Shown here piece by piece: positions 53,131-62,481 of a DNA stretch of 64,000 nucleotides; position 1 is the first letter of the stretch, and every line of letters begins with the position of its first letter. The stretch spans positions 62,001-126,000 of the forward strand of contig NZ_AVCS01000008.1 of NCBI RefSeq assembly GCF_000498495.1, written 5' to 3'. The notes beneath the pieces are model-generated. The model saw nothing but the letters and a program-made list of their open reading frames with translations, had not been told where the DNA came from and searched no databases. The translations under genes were made by a program, and so were the position numbers. The stretch comes from Flavobacterium enshiense DK69 (GTDB taxonomy: Bacteria; Bacteroidota; Bacteroidia; Flavobacteriales; Flavobacteriaceae).

Positions 53131-54651
53131 ATGAGTACTATAAACGAATATTTAAGCCTGGAAGAATTCGCTGGAATTGTCTTTAAAGATAAAAAAGTAG
53201 ATGTTAGCGATGCGGTGATAAGCAGAGTAGAAGCCAGTTTTAATTTTTTAAAGGAATTTTCAGGGAATAAAGTAATTTATGGTGTTAATACCGGTTTTGG
53301 ACCAATGGCTCAATACCGAATTAAGGATGAAGACAGATTGCAGTTGCAATATAATTTAATACGAAGTCATTCTTCGGGTACCGGAAAGCCTTTGAGTCCG
53401 GTTTGCGTGAAATCGGCTATCTTGGCTAGGTTAAACACGCTTTCATTGGGGAATTCAGGTGTGCATCCGTCAGTAATTCACTTAATGAAAGAATTTATAA
53501 ACAGGGACATTACGCCGCTTATCTTCGAACATGGTGGAGTAGGGGCCAGTGGTGATTTGGTTCAGTTGGCTCACTTGGCTTTAACGCTAATCGGAGAGGG
53601 AGAGGTTTTTTATAAAGGAGAACGCAGAGCGACCAAGGAAGTTTTTGAACTGGAAAATCTGCAGCCAATCAATGTGGAAATTCGCGAAGGACTGGCATTG
53701 ATGAACGGAACCTCAGTGATGACCGGAATCGGAATCGTGAACGTACACAACGCCGAAAAGGTTTTGGACTGGGCCGTAAAATGTTCTTGTGCTATTAATG
53801 AAATCGTTCAGGCTTACGACGACCATCTGTCGGCCGAATTAAATAATACGAAACGTCACTTCGGGCAGCAGGAAATCGCCAAAAGAATGCGCGAAAACCT
53901 TGCTGATAGTACGTTGGTTAGAAAAAGGGAAGATCACCTGTACACGGGAGAAAACACGGAAGAAGTTTTCAAGGAAAAGGTACAGGAGTATTATTCGTTG
54001 CGTTGCGTGCCTCAGATTTTAGGCCCGGTTTTGGATACCATTAATGCGGTTGCCGATGTGATGGAAAACGAGATCAATTCTGCTAACGATAATCCGATTG
54101 TAGATGTGAAAAACCAACATGTTTACCATGGCGGGAATTTCCATGGGGATTATATTTCACTTGAAATGGATAAGCTGAAGCTGGTTGTGGCTAAGCTGAC
54201 TATGCTGGCAGAACGTCAGTTGAATTATTTGTTGAATTCCAAATTGAATGAGATTCTTCCTCCGTTTGTGAATTTAGGGACGCTAGGGTTTAATTTCGGA
54301 ATGCAGGGAGTTCAGTTTACGGCAACGTCAACCACGGCGGAAAGTCAAATGCTGTCAAATTCCATGTATGTGCACAGTATTCCAAACAATAATGACAATC
54401 AGGATATTGTAAGTATGGGTACCAATGCTGCAGTGATTACCGGAAAAGTAATTGAAAATGCCTTTGAAGTTTTGGCCATCGAATTAATAACGATCGTACA
54501 GGCGATAGATGCTTTAGGGTATAAGGATCAGGTTTCTTCGGTAACGCGAAAAATGTATGATGAAGTGCGAAATATAATTCCTGAATTCAAAGAAGATCAG
54601 GTGATGTATCCGTTTGTACAACAAGTGAAAGATCATTTAATGGCCGAATAA
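53131..54651 (+). CDS. Tyrosine ammonia-lyase (flexirubin starter)
   Basis: TAL removes ammonia from tyrosine to give 4-coumarate, the aryl start of flexirubin. 506 residues of the HAL/PAL/TAL family. The self-made MIO cofactor comes from A139-S140-G141 in GVGASGDLVQLAHLAL. GVNTGFGP near 51-58 carries the catalytic Tyr region, and NLIRSHSSGTGKPL holds the histidine typical of TAL rather than PAL. The sequence agrees closely with the F. johnsoniae TAL as I remember it. It leads the plus-strand cluster. Confidence 0.93.
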   Translation: MSTINEYLSLEEFAGIVFKDKKVDVSDAVISRVEASFNFLKEFSGNKVIYGVNTGFGPMAQYRIKDEDRLQLQYNLIRSHSSGTGKPLSPVCVKSAILARLNTLSLGNSGVHPSVIHLMKEFINRDITPLIFEHGGVGASGDLVQLAHLALTLIGEGEVFYKGERRATKEVFELENLQPINVEIREGLALMNGTSVMTGIGIVNVHNAEKVLDWAVKCSCAINEIVQAYDDHLSAELNNTKRHFGQQEIAKRMRENLADSTLVRKREDHLYTGENTEEVFKEKVQEYYSLRCVPQILGPVLDTINAVADVMENEINSANDNPIVDVKNQHVYHGGNFHGDYISLEMDKLKLVVAKLTMLAERQLNYLLNSKLNEILPPFVNLGTLGFNFGMQGVQFTATSTTAESQMLSNSMYVHSIPNNNDNQDIVSMGTNAAVITGKVIENAFEVLAIELITIVQAIDALGYKDQVSSVTRKMYDEVRNIIPEFKEDQVMYPFVQQVKDHLMAE

Positions 54652-54675
54652 GTCGGTATTTAAAATCGAAAACAT

Positions 54676-55791
54676 ATGATTAAAAAAATACTCTTTTTAC
54701 TGATAGTGTGCTTTCAGTTTGCTGCAGCCCAAGAATTGGCGCTGGTAAGACAAGGAGGGAAGTTTGGCTATATTTCCAAAACGGGCGAATTTGTCATTCA
54801 GCCTAAGTTTAAAGTGGCCAAAAATTTTTCTGAAGGATTGGCGGCAGCCGAAGATAATGGTGTGTGGGGTTTTATTAATCCGAAAGGAGAATGGGTGATT
54901 CAGCCTTCTTTCGCAGATGTCAAATACTTTAACAGCGGAATCTGTGTGGTTCAAAAAGACAATCAATGGTTTTATATCGATAAGAAAGGTGGAACTTTGA
55001 AAATGCCGGCTTCTGAAAAAGTTTATGATTTTGAGGACGGTGTAGCTTTTATCAAGCAAAATGATAAAATCGGTTTGATAAACGTCAAAGGAGAAGTGAT
55101 TCTTCAGCCAACGTATCAGATTATCAAATCGTTTGAGGACGGTTTTGCCCGAGTGAAAAACAATGATCAATGGGGGATTATTGACAATAAAGGAAAGGTT
55201 GTTGTTAATGTGGAATACAATGAGATTGGTAATTTTTTTAAAAATACAACCTGGGCTAAAAAAGGAGAACAGTTTGGTCTAGTTTCCGCTAACAAATTTA
55301 TGGCTATCGAAGGGGTAGATAAAATTTGGGATTTTGATTTTCAGGAGGTGACTTATGCCCGAAAAAATGATAAGATTGGATTTATAGATTTAAAAGGGAA
55401 TTGGGTTGTGGAACCTAAATTTGACAAGGCAAGGGCTTTCGTTAGGAATATGGCTCCAATTTGCGAAGGTAAAAAATGGGGATACATCAATATGAAGGGA
55501 GAATATGTGGTAAAGCCAATGTACAGCGATGCTGAGATTTTCAGTGCCGACGGATTGGCTCCTGTAAAAGATAAAGAATGGGGTTTTGTTGATGTTAATG
55601 GAAAACAGGTAATTGAATCAAAATATCAGATAACGGCCGGAGGTTTTGTTAGCTTATTCAGAAAAAGCGATAAAGGGTTTCTTAATGGTGTAGCTAGGGT
55701 TAAATCAGGAAAACAGTGGGGATACATCAAAACGGACGGAAGTGTTTTGGGCGGTCAATGGTATGAAAATGCCGAATTATTTCAAAAATAA
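54676..55791 (+). CDS. WG-repeat secreted protein
   Basis: 371 residues with a signal peptide (1-19). About fourteen WG repeats follow (pattern WG(F/Y)I...G.(W/Y)VI.P.(F/Y)......F..G.A.V). These are about 22-25 residues each and probably form a beta-rich bundle. No catalytic residues are apparent. It sits 25 bases after TAL and 7 bases before fabG, in the operon, although WG proteins have no known biosynthetic role. It may simply be a passenger gene. Confidence 0.85.
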   Translation: MIKKILFLLIVCFQFAAAQELALVRQGGKFGYISKTGEFVIQPKFKVAKNFSEGLAAAEDNGVWGFINPKGEWVIQPSFADVKYFNSGICVVQKDNQWFYIDKKGGTLKMPASEKVYDFEDGVAFIKQNDKIGLINVKGEVILQPTYQIIKSFEDGFARVKNNDQWGIIDNKGKVVVNVEYNEIGNFFKNTTWAKKGEQFGLVSANKFMAIEGVDKIWDFDFQEVTYARKNDKIGFIDLKGNWVVEPKFDKARAFVRNMAPICEGKKWGYINMKGEYVVKPMYSDAEIFSADGLAPVKDKEWGFVDVNGKQVIESKYQITAGGFVSLFRKSDKGFLNGVARVKSGKQWGYIKTDGSVLGGQWYENAELFQK

Positions 55792-55797
55792 GAAACT

Positions 55798-56529
55798 ATG
55801 AAATGTGCTCTAATAACAGGTGGTTCCCGTGGAATAGGAAGTGCCATCTGTCAAAAATTAGCTGAAAGTAAAAAGTATCATATATTGATTAATTATCAGT
55901 ACAATCAGGAAGCTGCCGAAAAAACTTTGGAAGAAGTGGTAAAAAAAGGAGCGACCGGAGAGATAATTCAATTCAATGTCTCCGATTCGGAAGAAGTAAA
56001 ATGTGTATTGACTGCCTGGCAGGAAGCTAATCCCGATGCCGTGGTGGAAGTCATTGTGAACAATGCCGGAATTACGCGTGATGGTTTGTTCATGTGGATG
56101 ACGCATGAAGATTGGAACAATGTGATCAATACGAGTTTGAACGGCTTTTTTAACGTGACGAATTTCTTTATTCAAAGAATGTTGCGTAATAAATATGGCC
56201 GTATTGTAAATATGGTTTCCGTGTCGGGAGTAAAAGGTACGGCAGGACAAACGAATTATTCTGCTGCTAAGGGCGCAGTGGTTGCGGCTACAAAAGCTTT
56301 GGCTCAGGAAGTGGCAAAACGCAATATAACGGTTAATGCTGTGGCGCCGGGCTTTATCCGCACAGATATGACCAGCCAGCTTGATGAAAAAGAACTGATT
56401 AAAATGGTGCCGGCCAATCGTTTTGGAGAAGCCGAAGAAGTAGCCGAATTAGTTGGCTTTTTAGCATCCGATAAAGCGGGTTACATTACCGGAGAAGTTA
56501 TCAATATAAACGGAGGAATTTATTCTTAA
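55798..56529 (+). CDS. 3-oxoacyl-ACP reductase, FabG-like
   Basis: Short-chain dehydrogenase of 243 residues: NADP-binding TGGSRGIG, NNAGITRDGL, catalytic Ser in VSVSGVKG, and YSAAKG (Tyr-Lys pair). It reduces the ketone formed by the ketosynthase in each polyene extension round. The position between TAL and the ketosynthase/ACP pair supports a dedicated reductase; a general fatty-acid fabG would normally be elsewhere. Confidence 0.9.
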   Translation: MKCALITGGSRGIGSAICQKLAESKKYHILINYQYNQEAAEKTLEEVVKKGATGEIIQFNVSDSEEVKCVLTAWQEANPDAVVEVIVNNAGITRDGLFMWMTHEDWNNVINTSLNGFFNVTNFFIQRMLRNKYGRIVNMVSVSGVKGTAGQTNYSAAKGAVVAATKALAQEVAKRNITVNAVAPGFIRTDMTSQLDEKELIKMVPANRFGEAEEVAELVGFLASDKAGYITGEVININGGIYS

Positions 56530-56603
56530 ATAGACAGTCAGGTTAAAAAAATATACTGGTTTACAGGTTTTTAATCTAAATTTGGATTCACAGAGATAAT
56601 AAA

Positions 56604-57830
56604 ATGAGCAGAAGAGTAGTAATTACCGGAATGGGAATTTATTCCTGTATTGGAACTTCAATAGAAGAGGTGAAGCAATCACTTTATGAAGGGAAGTCGG
56701 GAATAGTGTATGATGAGGAGAGAAAAGAATTTGGTTTTCAGTCGGCCATAACAGGTATGGTTCCGAAACCAAATCTGAAAAACCTGTTGAATCGTCGTCA
56801 GCGTATTAGCGTGGGGGAAGAAACCGAATACGCTTATATGGCCACCATAGAAGCATTGAAAAATGCCAAGATTGAAGATAGTTATTTCGATGAAAACGAA
56901 GTAGGGATCTTGTATGGAAACGATAGTGTTTCCAAGGCGATTATTGAAGCTACTGATATAATACGTGATAAGAAAGATACGGCATTAATAGGTTCGGGAG
57001 CGATTTTCAAATCGATGAACTCTACCGTAACCATGAATTTGTCAACCATTTTTAGGTTGCGCGGTGTAAATATGACCATTAGTGCCGCCTGTGCGAGTGG
57101 ATCACATTCTATAGGTTTAGGGTTTTTGCTGATCCAAAGCGGAATGCAGGATATGATTATTTGTGGCGGTGCTCAGGAAATCAATAAATATGCTATGGCC
57201 AGTTTCGACGGCTTGGGTGTTTTTGCCGCTAACGAAGCCGAGCCGGCTAAAGCATCCCGTCCTTTTGATTCAGCTCGAAACGGATTGGTGCCAAGTGGTG
57301 GAGGTGCAACATTAATTATTGAAAGTTATGAGTCGGCGGTAAAACGCGGAGCTCCCATAATAGCCGAGATCATCGGGTACGGTTTTTCTTCTAACGGAGG
57401 TCATATCTCGACTCCAAATGTGGAAGGTCCTGCGACAGCCATGCGTCGTGCTTTGGAACAGGCTGGCATTCAGCCGCATGAAGTGGGTTACATTAACGCG
57501 CATGCAACATCAACACCATTGGGGGATGCTAACGAAGCGAAAGCTATCCATGAGGTTTTTGGTGGCAGTAACCCGTATGTGAGTTCGACAAAATCGATGA
57601 CGGGCCACGAGTGTTGGATGGCGGGAGCCAGTGAAGTGATTTATTCAACCATTATGATGCAGAATGATTTCATTGCACCTAATATCAATTTCGAAAACCC
57701 TGATGAGGATTCAAAAAAGTTAAATATTGCGACTGAGACTGTAAATAAAAATTTTGACATATATTTGTCGAATTCTTTTGGATTTGGTGGAACAAATTCA
57801 GCAGTAGTGGTTAAAAAATTTAAAGAATAG
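56604..57830 (+). CDS. Beta-ketoacyl-ACP synthase of polyene assembly
   Basis: 408 residues, FabF/FabB fold. Catalytic residues C163 (SAACASGSH), H300 (INAHATSTPLGD) and H335 (SMTGHECWMAGA) are present. It elongates aryl-primed acyl-ACP with malonyl-ACP. The ACP gene begins 2 bases later. The second ketosynthase/chain-length-factor-like partner found in aryl polyene systems is not in this window and may lie to the right. Confidence 0.9.
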   Translation: MSRRVVITGMGIYSCIGTSIEEVKQSLYEGKSGIVYDEERKEFGFQSAITGMVPKPNLKNLLNRRQRISVGEETEYAYMATIEALKNAKIEDSYFDENEVGILYGNDSVSKAIIEATDIIRDKKDTALIGSGAIFKSMNSTVTMNLSTIFRLRGVNMTISAACASGSHSIGLGFLLIQSGMQDMIICGGAQEINKYAMASFDGLGVFAANEAEPAKASRPFDSARNGLVPSGGGATLIIESYESAVKRGAPIIAEIIGYGFSSNGGHISTPNVEGPATAMRRALEQAGIQPHEVGYINAHATSTPLGDANEAKAIHEVFGGSNPYVSSTKSMTGHECWMAGASEVIYSTIMMQNDFIAPNINFENPDEDSKKLNIATETVNKNFDIYLSNSFGFGGTNSAVVVKKFKE

Positions 57831-57832
57831 TT

Positions 57833-58084
57833 ATGGAAGCAGATTTGATTTTAGAGAAGATTAATGAGATTTTAGTTGATGAATTTGAAGTAGATGCTGA
57901 TATTATCTCCCCGGAATCAAACCTTAAAGATACATTGGGGTTAGACAGTTTGGATTATGTGGATTTGGTTGTGGCGATTGAATCTAATTTCGGTGTAAAA
58001 CTGGGAGAAGCAGATTTTGTAGGGATTTCTACGTTTAGTGATTTTTATAAACTGATAGAGACTAAAATTCAGAACAAGAACTAA
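57833..58084 (+). CDS. Acyl carrier protein
   Basis: 83 residues, four-helix ACP fold, strongly acidic. The phosphopantetheine serine is in LGLDSLDYVDLV near residue 41. It is adjacent to the ketosynthase with 2 bases between, which fits a dedicated ACP of the polyene pathway rather than the housekeeping one. Confidence 0.92.
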   Translation: MEADLILEKINEILVDEFEVDADIISPESNLKDTLGLDSLDYVDLVVAIESNFGVKLGEADFVGISTFSDFYKLIETKIQNKN

Positions 58085-58090
58085 TGTGCC

Positions 58091-58972
58091 ATGAGTCAGT
58101 GGGATGGTAAGTCCAAAGGGACTCTTTTAGGGTATAAAATATTTGTTTTTTGCATAAAAAAGCTCGGAATCAAAACAGCTTATTCTGTTTTGATTTTTGT
58201 AGCTTTTTATTATTTTATGTTCGAACGGAATTCCAATCGGGCAATGTTTTATTACTTCCGCAATCGACTGGGATATTCTTTTTTTAAATCGAAAGTAATG
58301 GTTTATAAAAGCTATTTTACTTTCGGTCAGACACTGATTGATAAAACGGCAATTGCCGCCGGTTTACGCGATAAATTCACCTATGAGTTTGATGGGATTG
58401 AATTGCTGCACGAGCTTTTAGCAGAAAAAAAAGGAGGCGTTTTAATTAGTGCACACCTTGGGAATTTTGAAATAGCCGATCGCTTTTTTGAGGAAATTGA
58501 TTTCGATTGCCAAATCAATCTGGTTACTACAGACATGGAACATTCCCAAATAAAAGAATATCTGGAAAGCGTTACAAAGAAATCTTCCGTGAAATTTATT
58601 ATCGTTAAAGAGGATCTGTCTCATATCTTCGAAATTAACAACGCGCTCTCAAATAATGAACTCATATGTTTTACCGGAGATCGCTATTTCGAAGGGACCA
58701 AATTCATGACAGAAACGCTTCTAGGAGCAGAGGCCAATTTTCCGGCTGGCCCCTTTTTGATAGCTTCCCGTTTAAAAGTCCCGGTTGTTTTTGTCTACGT
58801 AATGAAAGAGCCAAATCTTCATTATCATCTTTATGCCAGAAAAGCAAATGTTAAGCAACGTGACGAAAAAGGACTTTTAAAGGCTTATACCGAAAGCGTT
58901 GAAAGTATGCTTCTGAAATATCCATTACAGTGGTTCAATTACTTTATGTTTTGGAACCAATCTGAAAAATAA
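58091..58972 (+). CDS. LpxL/HtrB-like acyltransferase
   Basis: 293 residues. An N-terminal hydrophobic segment (about 20-45) is followed by an LPLAT domain with the HX4E motif HLGNFE (ISAHLGNFEIA). Later segments include GDRYFEGTKF and FPAGPFLIASRLKVPVVFV, typical of the lipid A acyltransferase family. In lipid A synthesis such enzymes use acyl-ACP. In this operon the natural idea is transfer of the aryl-polyene chain from ACP to the resorcinol or another acceptor. Immediately downstream lies a terminator. Confidence 0.85.
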   Translation: MSQWDGKSKGTLLGYKIFVFCIKKLGIKTAYSVLIFVAFYYFMFERNSNRAMFYYFRNRLGYSFFKSKVMVYKSYFTFGQTLIDKTAIAAGLRDKFTYEFDGIELLHELLAEKKGGVLISAHLGNFEIADRFFEEIDFDCQINLVTTDMEHSQIKEYLESVTKKSSVKFIIVKEDLSHIFEINNALSNNELICFTGDRYFEGTKFMTETLLGAEANFPAGPFLIASRLKVPVVFVYVMKEPNLHYHLYARKANVKQRDEKGLLKAYTESVESMLLKYPLQWFNYFMFWNQSEK

Positions 58973-58983
58973 AGCAATTTTTT

Positions 58984-59016
58984 AAAAAACCGATTTAGTA
59001 TTTCAATCGGTTTTTT
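58984..59016 (+). terminator. Terminator within the flexirubin cluster
   Basis: A perfect 12-bp stem AAAAAACCGATT/AATCGGTTTTTT with a 9-base loop. It splits the polyene-extension genes from darA-darB, so the cluster has at least two transcription units or partial read-through. Confidence 0.8.
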
Positions 59017-59123
59017 ATTTTGATTCCGCTCCGAATAAAATGCCTATTTTTATGGCCCGAAAAGATAATGCAGGGAGAGTTTTATATAATTCGGCATTGT
59101 CTTTCAATAATATAAAAAGACCA

Positions 59124-60026
59124 ATGAAAAATGTACTCGTAGTTTATTATTCACAATCCGGACAACTGGAAGAAATTGCGCGAACCATTGCAAAACCTTT
59201 AATGGAGGATACTGAAGTTTCAGTTACTTTCTGTCCTATCGTATTGGAAAAATCATTTCCTTTCCCATGGAAAAAAGAAGCTTTTTTCGATGCTTTTCCC
59301 GAGTCGTTTCTTCAGGTCCCGTCTAAAATTGTTGCGCCTTCTGAGGAGGTTCTGGCTAAAAAATATGATTTGGTTCTTTTGGCTTATCAGGTATGGTATT
59401 TATCACCTTCCATTCCTGTAAATTCTTTTTTGAAAAGTGATTTTGCTAAACGATTGTTGGAAAATACATCCGTGATTACGATTATCGGCTGCCGTAATAT
59501 GTGGGCTTTGGCGCAGGAAAAAATGAAGAAGCTGTTGCAGGGAACTGGTGCACAATTGGTCGGTAATGTGGCTTTGGTCGACAGGCATATCAATCACATT
59601 AGTGTCATAACTATCGTGAAATGGATGTTTTCGGGGGAAAAGAAGAAATATCTGGGGATTTTCCCTAAGCCGGGTGTGTCAGAAAAAGATATTCTGGAGT
59701 CTTCAAAATTCGGAAAAATAATTTTGAAATACTTAAAAATCAATTCTTATAGCAATTTGCAGACCGAACTTGTCGCAAACGATGCTGTAGAGATTCGTCC
59801 GTTTTTAATTGAAATGGATAAAAAAGCCAACAAAATGTTCAAAATATGGGCAAATTTAATAATTGGAAAGACCAATTCACGTCCTGCTTGGCTTAAAGGT
59901 TTTAATGTTTATTTGTTAGTGGCGATTTGGGTAATGTCACCAATTGTCTATATCTTGCACCTTTTTACATATCCTTTGAAATTTGTCAAAATAAGAAAAG
60001 AAAAAGCTTATTTTCAAGGGGTTTAA
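59124..60026 (+). CDS. darA: DarA: dialkylresorcinol-forming enzyme
   Basis: 300 residues from ATG 59124 (MKNVLVVYYSQSG); the frame from 59040 would add 28 residues with no family signature. The N-terminal flavodoxin-like fold has the FMN-site-like YYSQSGQLEEIART. C-terminal hydrophobic segment about 275-290. Together with DarB it is assigned to making 2,5-dialkylresorcinols from two acyl units, the alcohol part of flexirubin. The chemistry of DarA itself is inference from that family. Confidence 0.85.
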   Translation: MKNVLVVYYSQSGQLEEIARTIAKPLMEDTEVSVTFCPIVLEKSFPFPWKKEAFFDAFPESFLQVPSKIVAPSEEVLAKKYDLVLLAYQVWYLSPSIPVNSFLKSDFAKRLLENTSVITIIGCRNMWALAQEKMKKLLQGTGAQLVGNVALVDRHINHISVITIVKWMFSGEKKKYLGIFPKPGVSEKDILESSKFGKIILKYLKINSYSNLQTELVANDAVEIRPFLIEMDKKANKMFKIWANLIIGKTNSRPAWLKGFNVYLLVAIWVMSPIVYILHLFTYPLKFVKIRKEKAYFQGV

Positions 60027-60043
60027 AAGAATTTTAGAATACT

Positions 60044-61177
60044 ATGTTTGAAGTCTACATAACAAAATCCGGGAAATATTTACCTAACGAAGCGGTTTCG
60101 AATGACGAAATGGAAACGTTTCTCGGACTAATAAATAATACTGCCTCAAAAGCAAGAAGAATAATCCTAAGAAATAACGGAATTGCTTCTCGCTACTATG
60201 CATTAGACAAGGAAGGAAACCCTACACATACTAATGCCCAATTGACAAACAATGCGATAAAGACTCTTTTTGATACAACTTTTACGGCTAATGATGTAGA
60301 ACTGCTTTCGTGCGGGACATCTACACCGGATACTTTGTTGCCATCACATGCAGCCATGGTGCACGGATTGATGAAAAATAAATCCGTAGAACTGAATTCT
60401 TCTTCCGGAGTTTGTAATGCGGGGATGAACGCTCTTAAATTCGGATATCTTTCCGTAAAATCTGGAAATACTAAAAATGCCGTTTGCTCCGGTTCGGAAA
60501 GAGTGTCTACCTGGATGCTTGCTGATAAGTTTAAAAACGAAGTTGCTAACCTTAAAAGCCTTGAGGAACAACCGATAATAGCATTCAAAAAAGATTTTTT
60601 GCGTTGGATGTTGTCTGACGGAGCAGCTGCTTTCTTGCTTGAAAACAAACCCAGAGGTGAAAATTCTTTGAAGATTGAATGGATGGAAGCCTTTTCCTAT
60701 GCCCATGAATTGGAAGCCTGTATGTATGCGGGTGGGGATAAGCTGGAAAATGGTGAAATTAAACCTTGGAGTGATTACAGTTCAACCGAATGGTTGTCGG
60801 AGTCCGTTTTTTCGATTAAACAGGATGTAAAACTTCTGGACAGCAATATTCTTGAAAAGGGTGCTGAAAGTATGAAGGCTGCCATGGACAAAAATAATAT
60901 TACAGCCGAAGATATTACTCATTTCCTGCCACATGTTTCTTCTCACTATTTTGTGGAAGGATTGGCGAAATCACTTGCTGAAAGAGGTATTGATATCCCA
61001 AGTGAAAAATGGTTCATGAACCTGAAAAAAGTGGGTAACGTGGGTTCGGCATCCATCTATCTGATGTTGGAAGAATTAATGAATTCAGGAAAACTGGTTA
61101 AGGGCGATAAAGTAATGTTGTCGGTACCTGAAAGCGGACGATTTTCTTATGCTTATGCTTATTTAACCGTATGCTAA
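60044..61177 (+). CDS. darB: DarB: KAS III-like ketosynthase
   Basis: 377 residues, FabH-like fold. The catalytic C124 (SSSGVCNAGM), H297 (HFLPHVSSHY) and an Asn-containing GNVGSAS (about 331-337) are present. It condenses acyl units with no ACP-linked malonate in the DarA/DarB system to give the resorcinol ring precursor. Start ATG 60044, 17 bases after darA. Its stop overlaps the next gene by 7 bases. Confidence 0.9.
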   Translation: MFEVYITKSGKYLPNEAVSNDEMETFLGLINNTASKARRIILRNNGIASRYYALDKEGNPTHTNAQLTNNAIKTLFDTTFTANDVELLSCGTSTPDTLLPSHAAMVHGLMKNKSVELNSSSGVCNAGMNALKFGYLSVKSGNTKNAVCSGSERVSTWMLADKFKNEVANLKSLEEQPIIAFKKDFLRWMLSDGAAAFLLENKPRGENSLKIEWMEAFSYAHELEACMYAGGDKLENGEIKPWSDYSSTEWLSESVFSIKQDVKLLDSNILEKGAESMKAAMDKNNITAEDITHFLPHVSSHYFVEGLAKSLAERGIDIPSEKWFMNLKKVGNVGSASIYLMLEELMNSGKLVKGDKVMLSVPESGRFSYAYAYLTVC

Positions 61178-61611
61178 TGGAAAATGTGCTTCCCATAAAT
61201 GATAAAGTTTTTGTCGGTAATCTTATACCGCAGAAATTCCCATTTGTGATGGTGGATAAACTACTGTCTTTTTCAGAAAATGAAGTGATAGCAGGTTTAA
61301 CCGTTACTGAGGATAATATTTTCGTAAGCGGAGATTTGTTTCAGGAATCGGGTGTAATCGAGCATATGGCGCAATCCGTAGCTTTGTATACCGGTTACCA
61401 GTTTTATTTAAAAAACGAACAAGCACCAACAGGATATATAGGTTCCATAAAGTCGATTGAAATAACAACTTTGCCTAAATTAGGTGATACACTTGTAACC
61501 ACGGTTAATGTGCTTCATGAATTCATGGGGGTTACATTGGTCGATATAGTGACGAAAGTAAATGATAATGAAATAGCCCGTGGGCAGATGAAAACGGTTT
61601 TAGCATCTTAA
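61171..61611 (+). CDS. Hotdog-fold dehydratase-like protein (ApeP-type), histidine replaced
   Basis: 146 residues of the ApeP/FabZ-like hotdog superfamily. The first conserved segment reads LIPQKFPFVMVD, with Gln where relatives have PHR, and the helix has ESGVIEHMAQS with the conserved Glu. FabZ's usual catalytic GHFPG is absent. It overlaps darB by 7 bases and is joined, with no gap, to the next hotdog gene. A two-subunit dehydratase is likely (see the finding). Confidence 0.82.
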   Translation: MLMENVLPINDKVFVGNLIPQKFPFVMVDKLLSFSENEVIAGLTVTEDNIFVSGDLFQESGVIEHMAQSVALYTGYQFYLKNEQAPTGYIGSIKSIEITTLPKLGDTLVTTVNVLHEFMGVTLVDIVTKVNDNEIARGQMKTVLAS

Positions 61612-62076
61612 ATGATGGAGCAATTCGAAAATGTAATCGATATAAAATTGTTTTTACCACATCGTGAACCGATGCTCATGGTAGATTATATATTAGAGCT
61701 GACTCAGACCGAAGTTAAAACGATTTTTGAAATCAAAGAAGACAATCTTTTTGTTGCCGATGGTTTTTTTTCGGAAACAGGGCTTGTTGAAAACGGAGCT
61801 CAGACTTGTTCTTCCATTGTTGGACAATTCTTTTTTTTAGATGAAAACCAACAAGTAAAAGAAGATGTCGAAGTAATCGGTTTTATCAGTGGCATAAAAA
61901 AAATAACAGTGCATGAATTGCCAAAGGTTGGAAGTGTCATTACGACCAATGGTGTTTTGCTCTCCCGTTTTGACACAGATGAGTACAGTATTGGTACGAT
62001 GGTGTGTCAAACGTTTTGTGAGGAAGTGTTGCTTTTCGAAGCAGAAATAAATTTATTCATTCAGGAGAAAAGATAG
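61612..62076 (+). CDS. Hotdog-fold dehydratase-like protein (ApeP-type)
   Basis: 154 residues. The conserved segment LPHREPMLMVD is intact and the helix carries ETGLVENGAQT. Like its neighbour it lacks the FabZ GHFPG. It starts one base after the previous stop. It would dehydrate 3-hydroxyacyl-ACP intermediates to leave the conjugated double bonds of the polyene. Confidence 0.82.
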   Translation: MMEQFENVIDIKLFLPHREPMLMVDYILELTQTEVKTIFEIKEDNLFVADGFFSETGLVENGAQTCSSIVGQFFFLDENQQVKEDVEVIGFISGIKKITVHELPKVGSVITTNGVLLSRFDTDEYSIGTMVCQTFCEEVLLFEAEINLFIQEKR

Positions 62077-62481
62077 ATGAAGAAGGAAGAAGTACCGCAG
62101 GACAAAAGCAATCTTTCAGTAAGTAATATGAAAGAGCTTTGTTACGCAACCGATGAAAACGGAAACTATACCACGGCTTTAAGTTCGGGTTGGGAACCAA
62201 AGACGATTGCTCTTGAAAATTCCATTCAGGATATCAATGAAAGGGTGGAACAAGCCAGGAATGATGTAAAAGCAGGTATTTACAGTCCGATTGTGTACTT
62301 TATGGAAGTGCATAAAATGGATTGGAATATTTTGGCAAGTTATGTAGGTATGTGGGTTTGGCGTGTAAAACGTCACGGAAAACCGTCGGTATTTAAAAAA
62401 TTGAATGATAAAATTATGGCGAATTACGCTGAAGCCTTCGAAATTTCAGTGGAAACGCTAAAAAACTATAAAGGAGACTAA
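62077..62481 (+). CDS. Small conserved cluster protein, function unknown
   Basis: 134 residues, no signal peptide or membrane span. The N-terminal part is polar; a C-terminal helical part (about 65-134) contains VYFMEVHKMDWNILASYVGM and KKLNDKIMANYAEAF, suggestive of a compact helical domain of the helix-turn-helix type. It overlaps both neighbours at single bases in the operon. A regulator or assembly factor is possible. Confidence 0.7.
   Translation: MKKEEVPQDKSNLSVSNMKELCYATDENGNYTTALSSGWEPKTIALENSIQDINERVEQARNDVKAGIYSPIVYFMEVHKMDWNILASYVGMWVWRVKRHGKPSVFKKLNDKIMANYAEAFEISVETLKNYKGD

Noticed and set aside
59040-59123. 28-residue N-terminal extension of darA
   Set aside because: The flavodoxin-like fold starts at the second ATG, and the extension lacks a signal peptide or family pattern.
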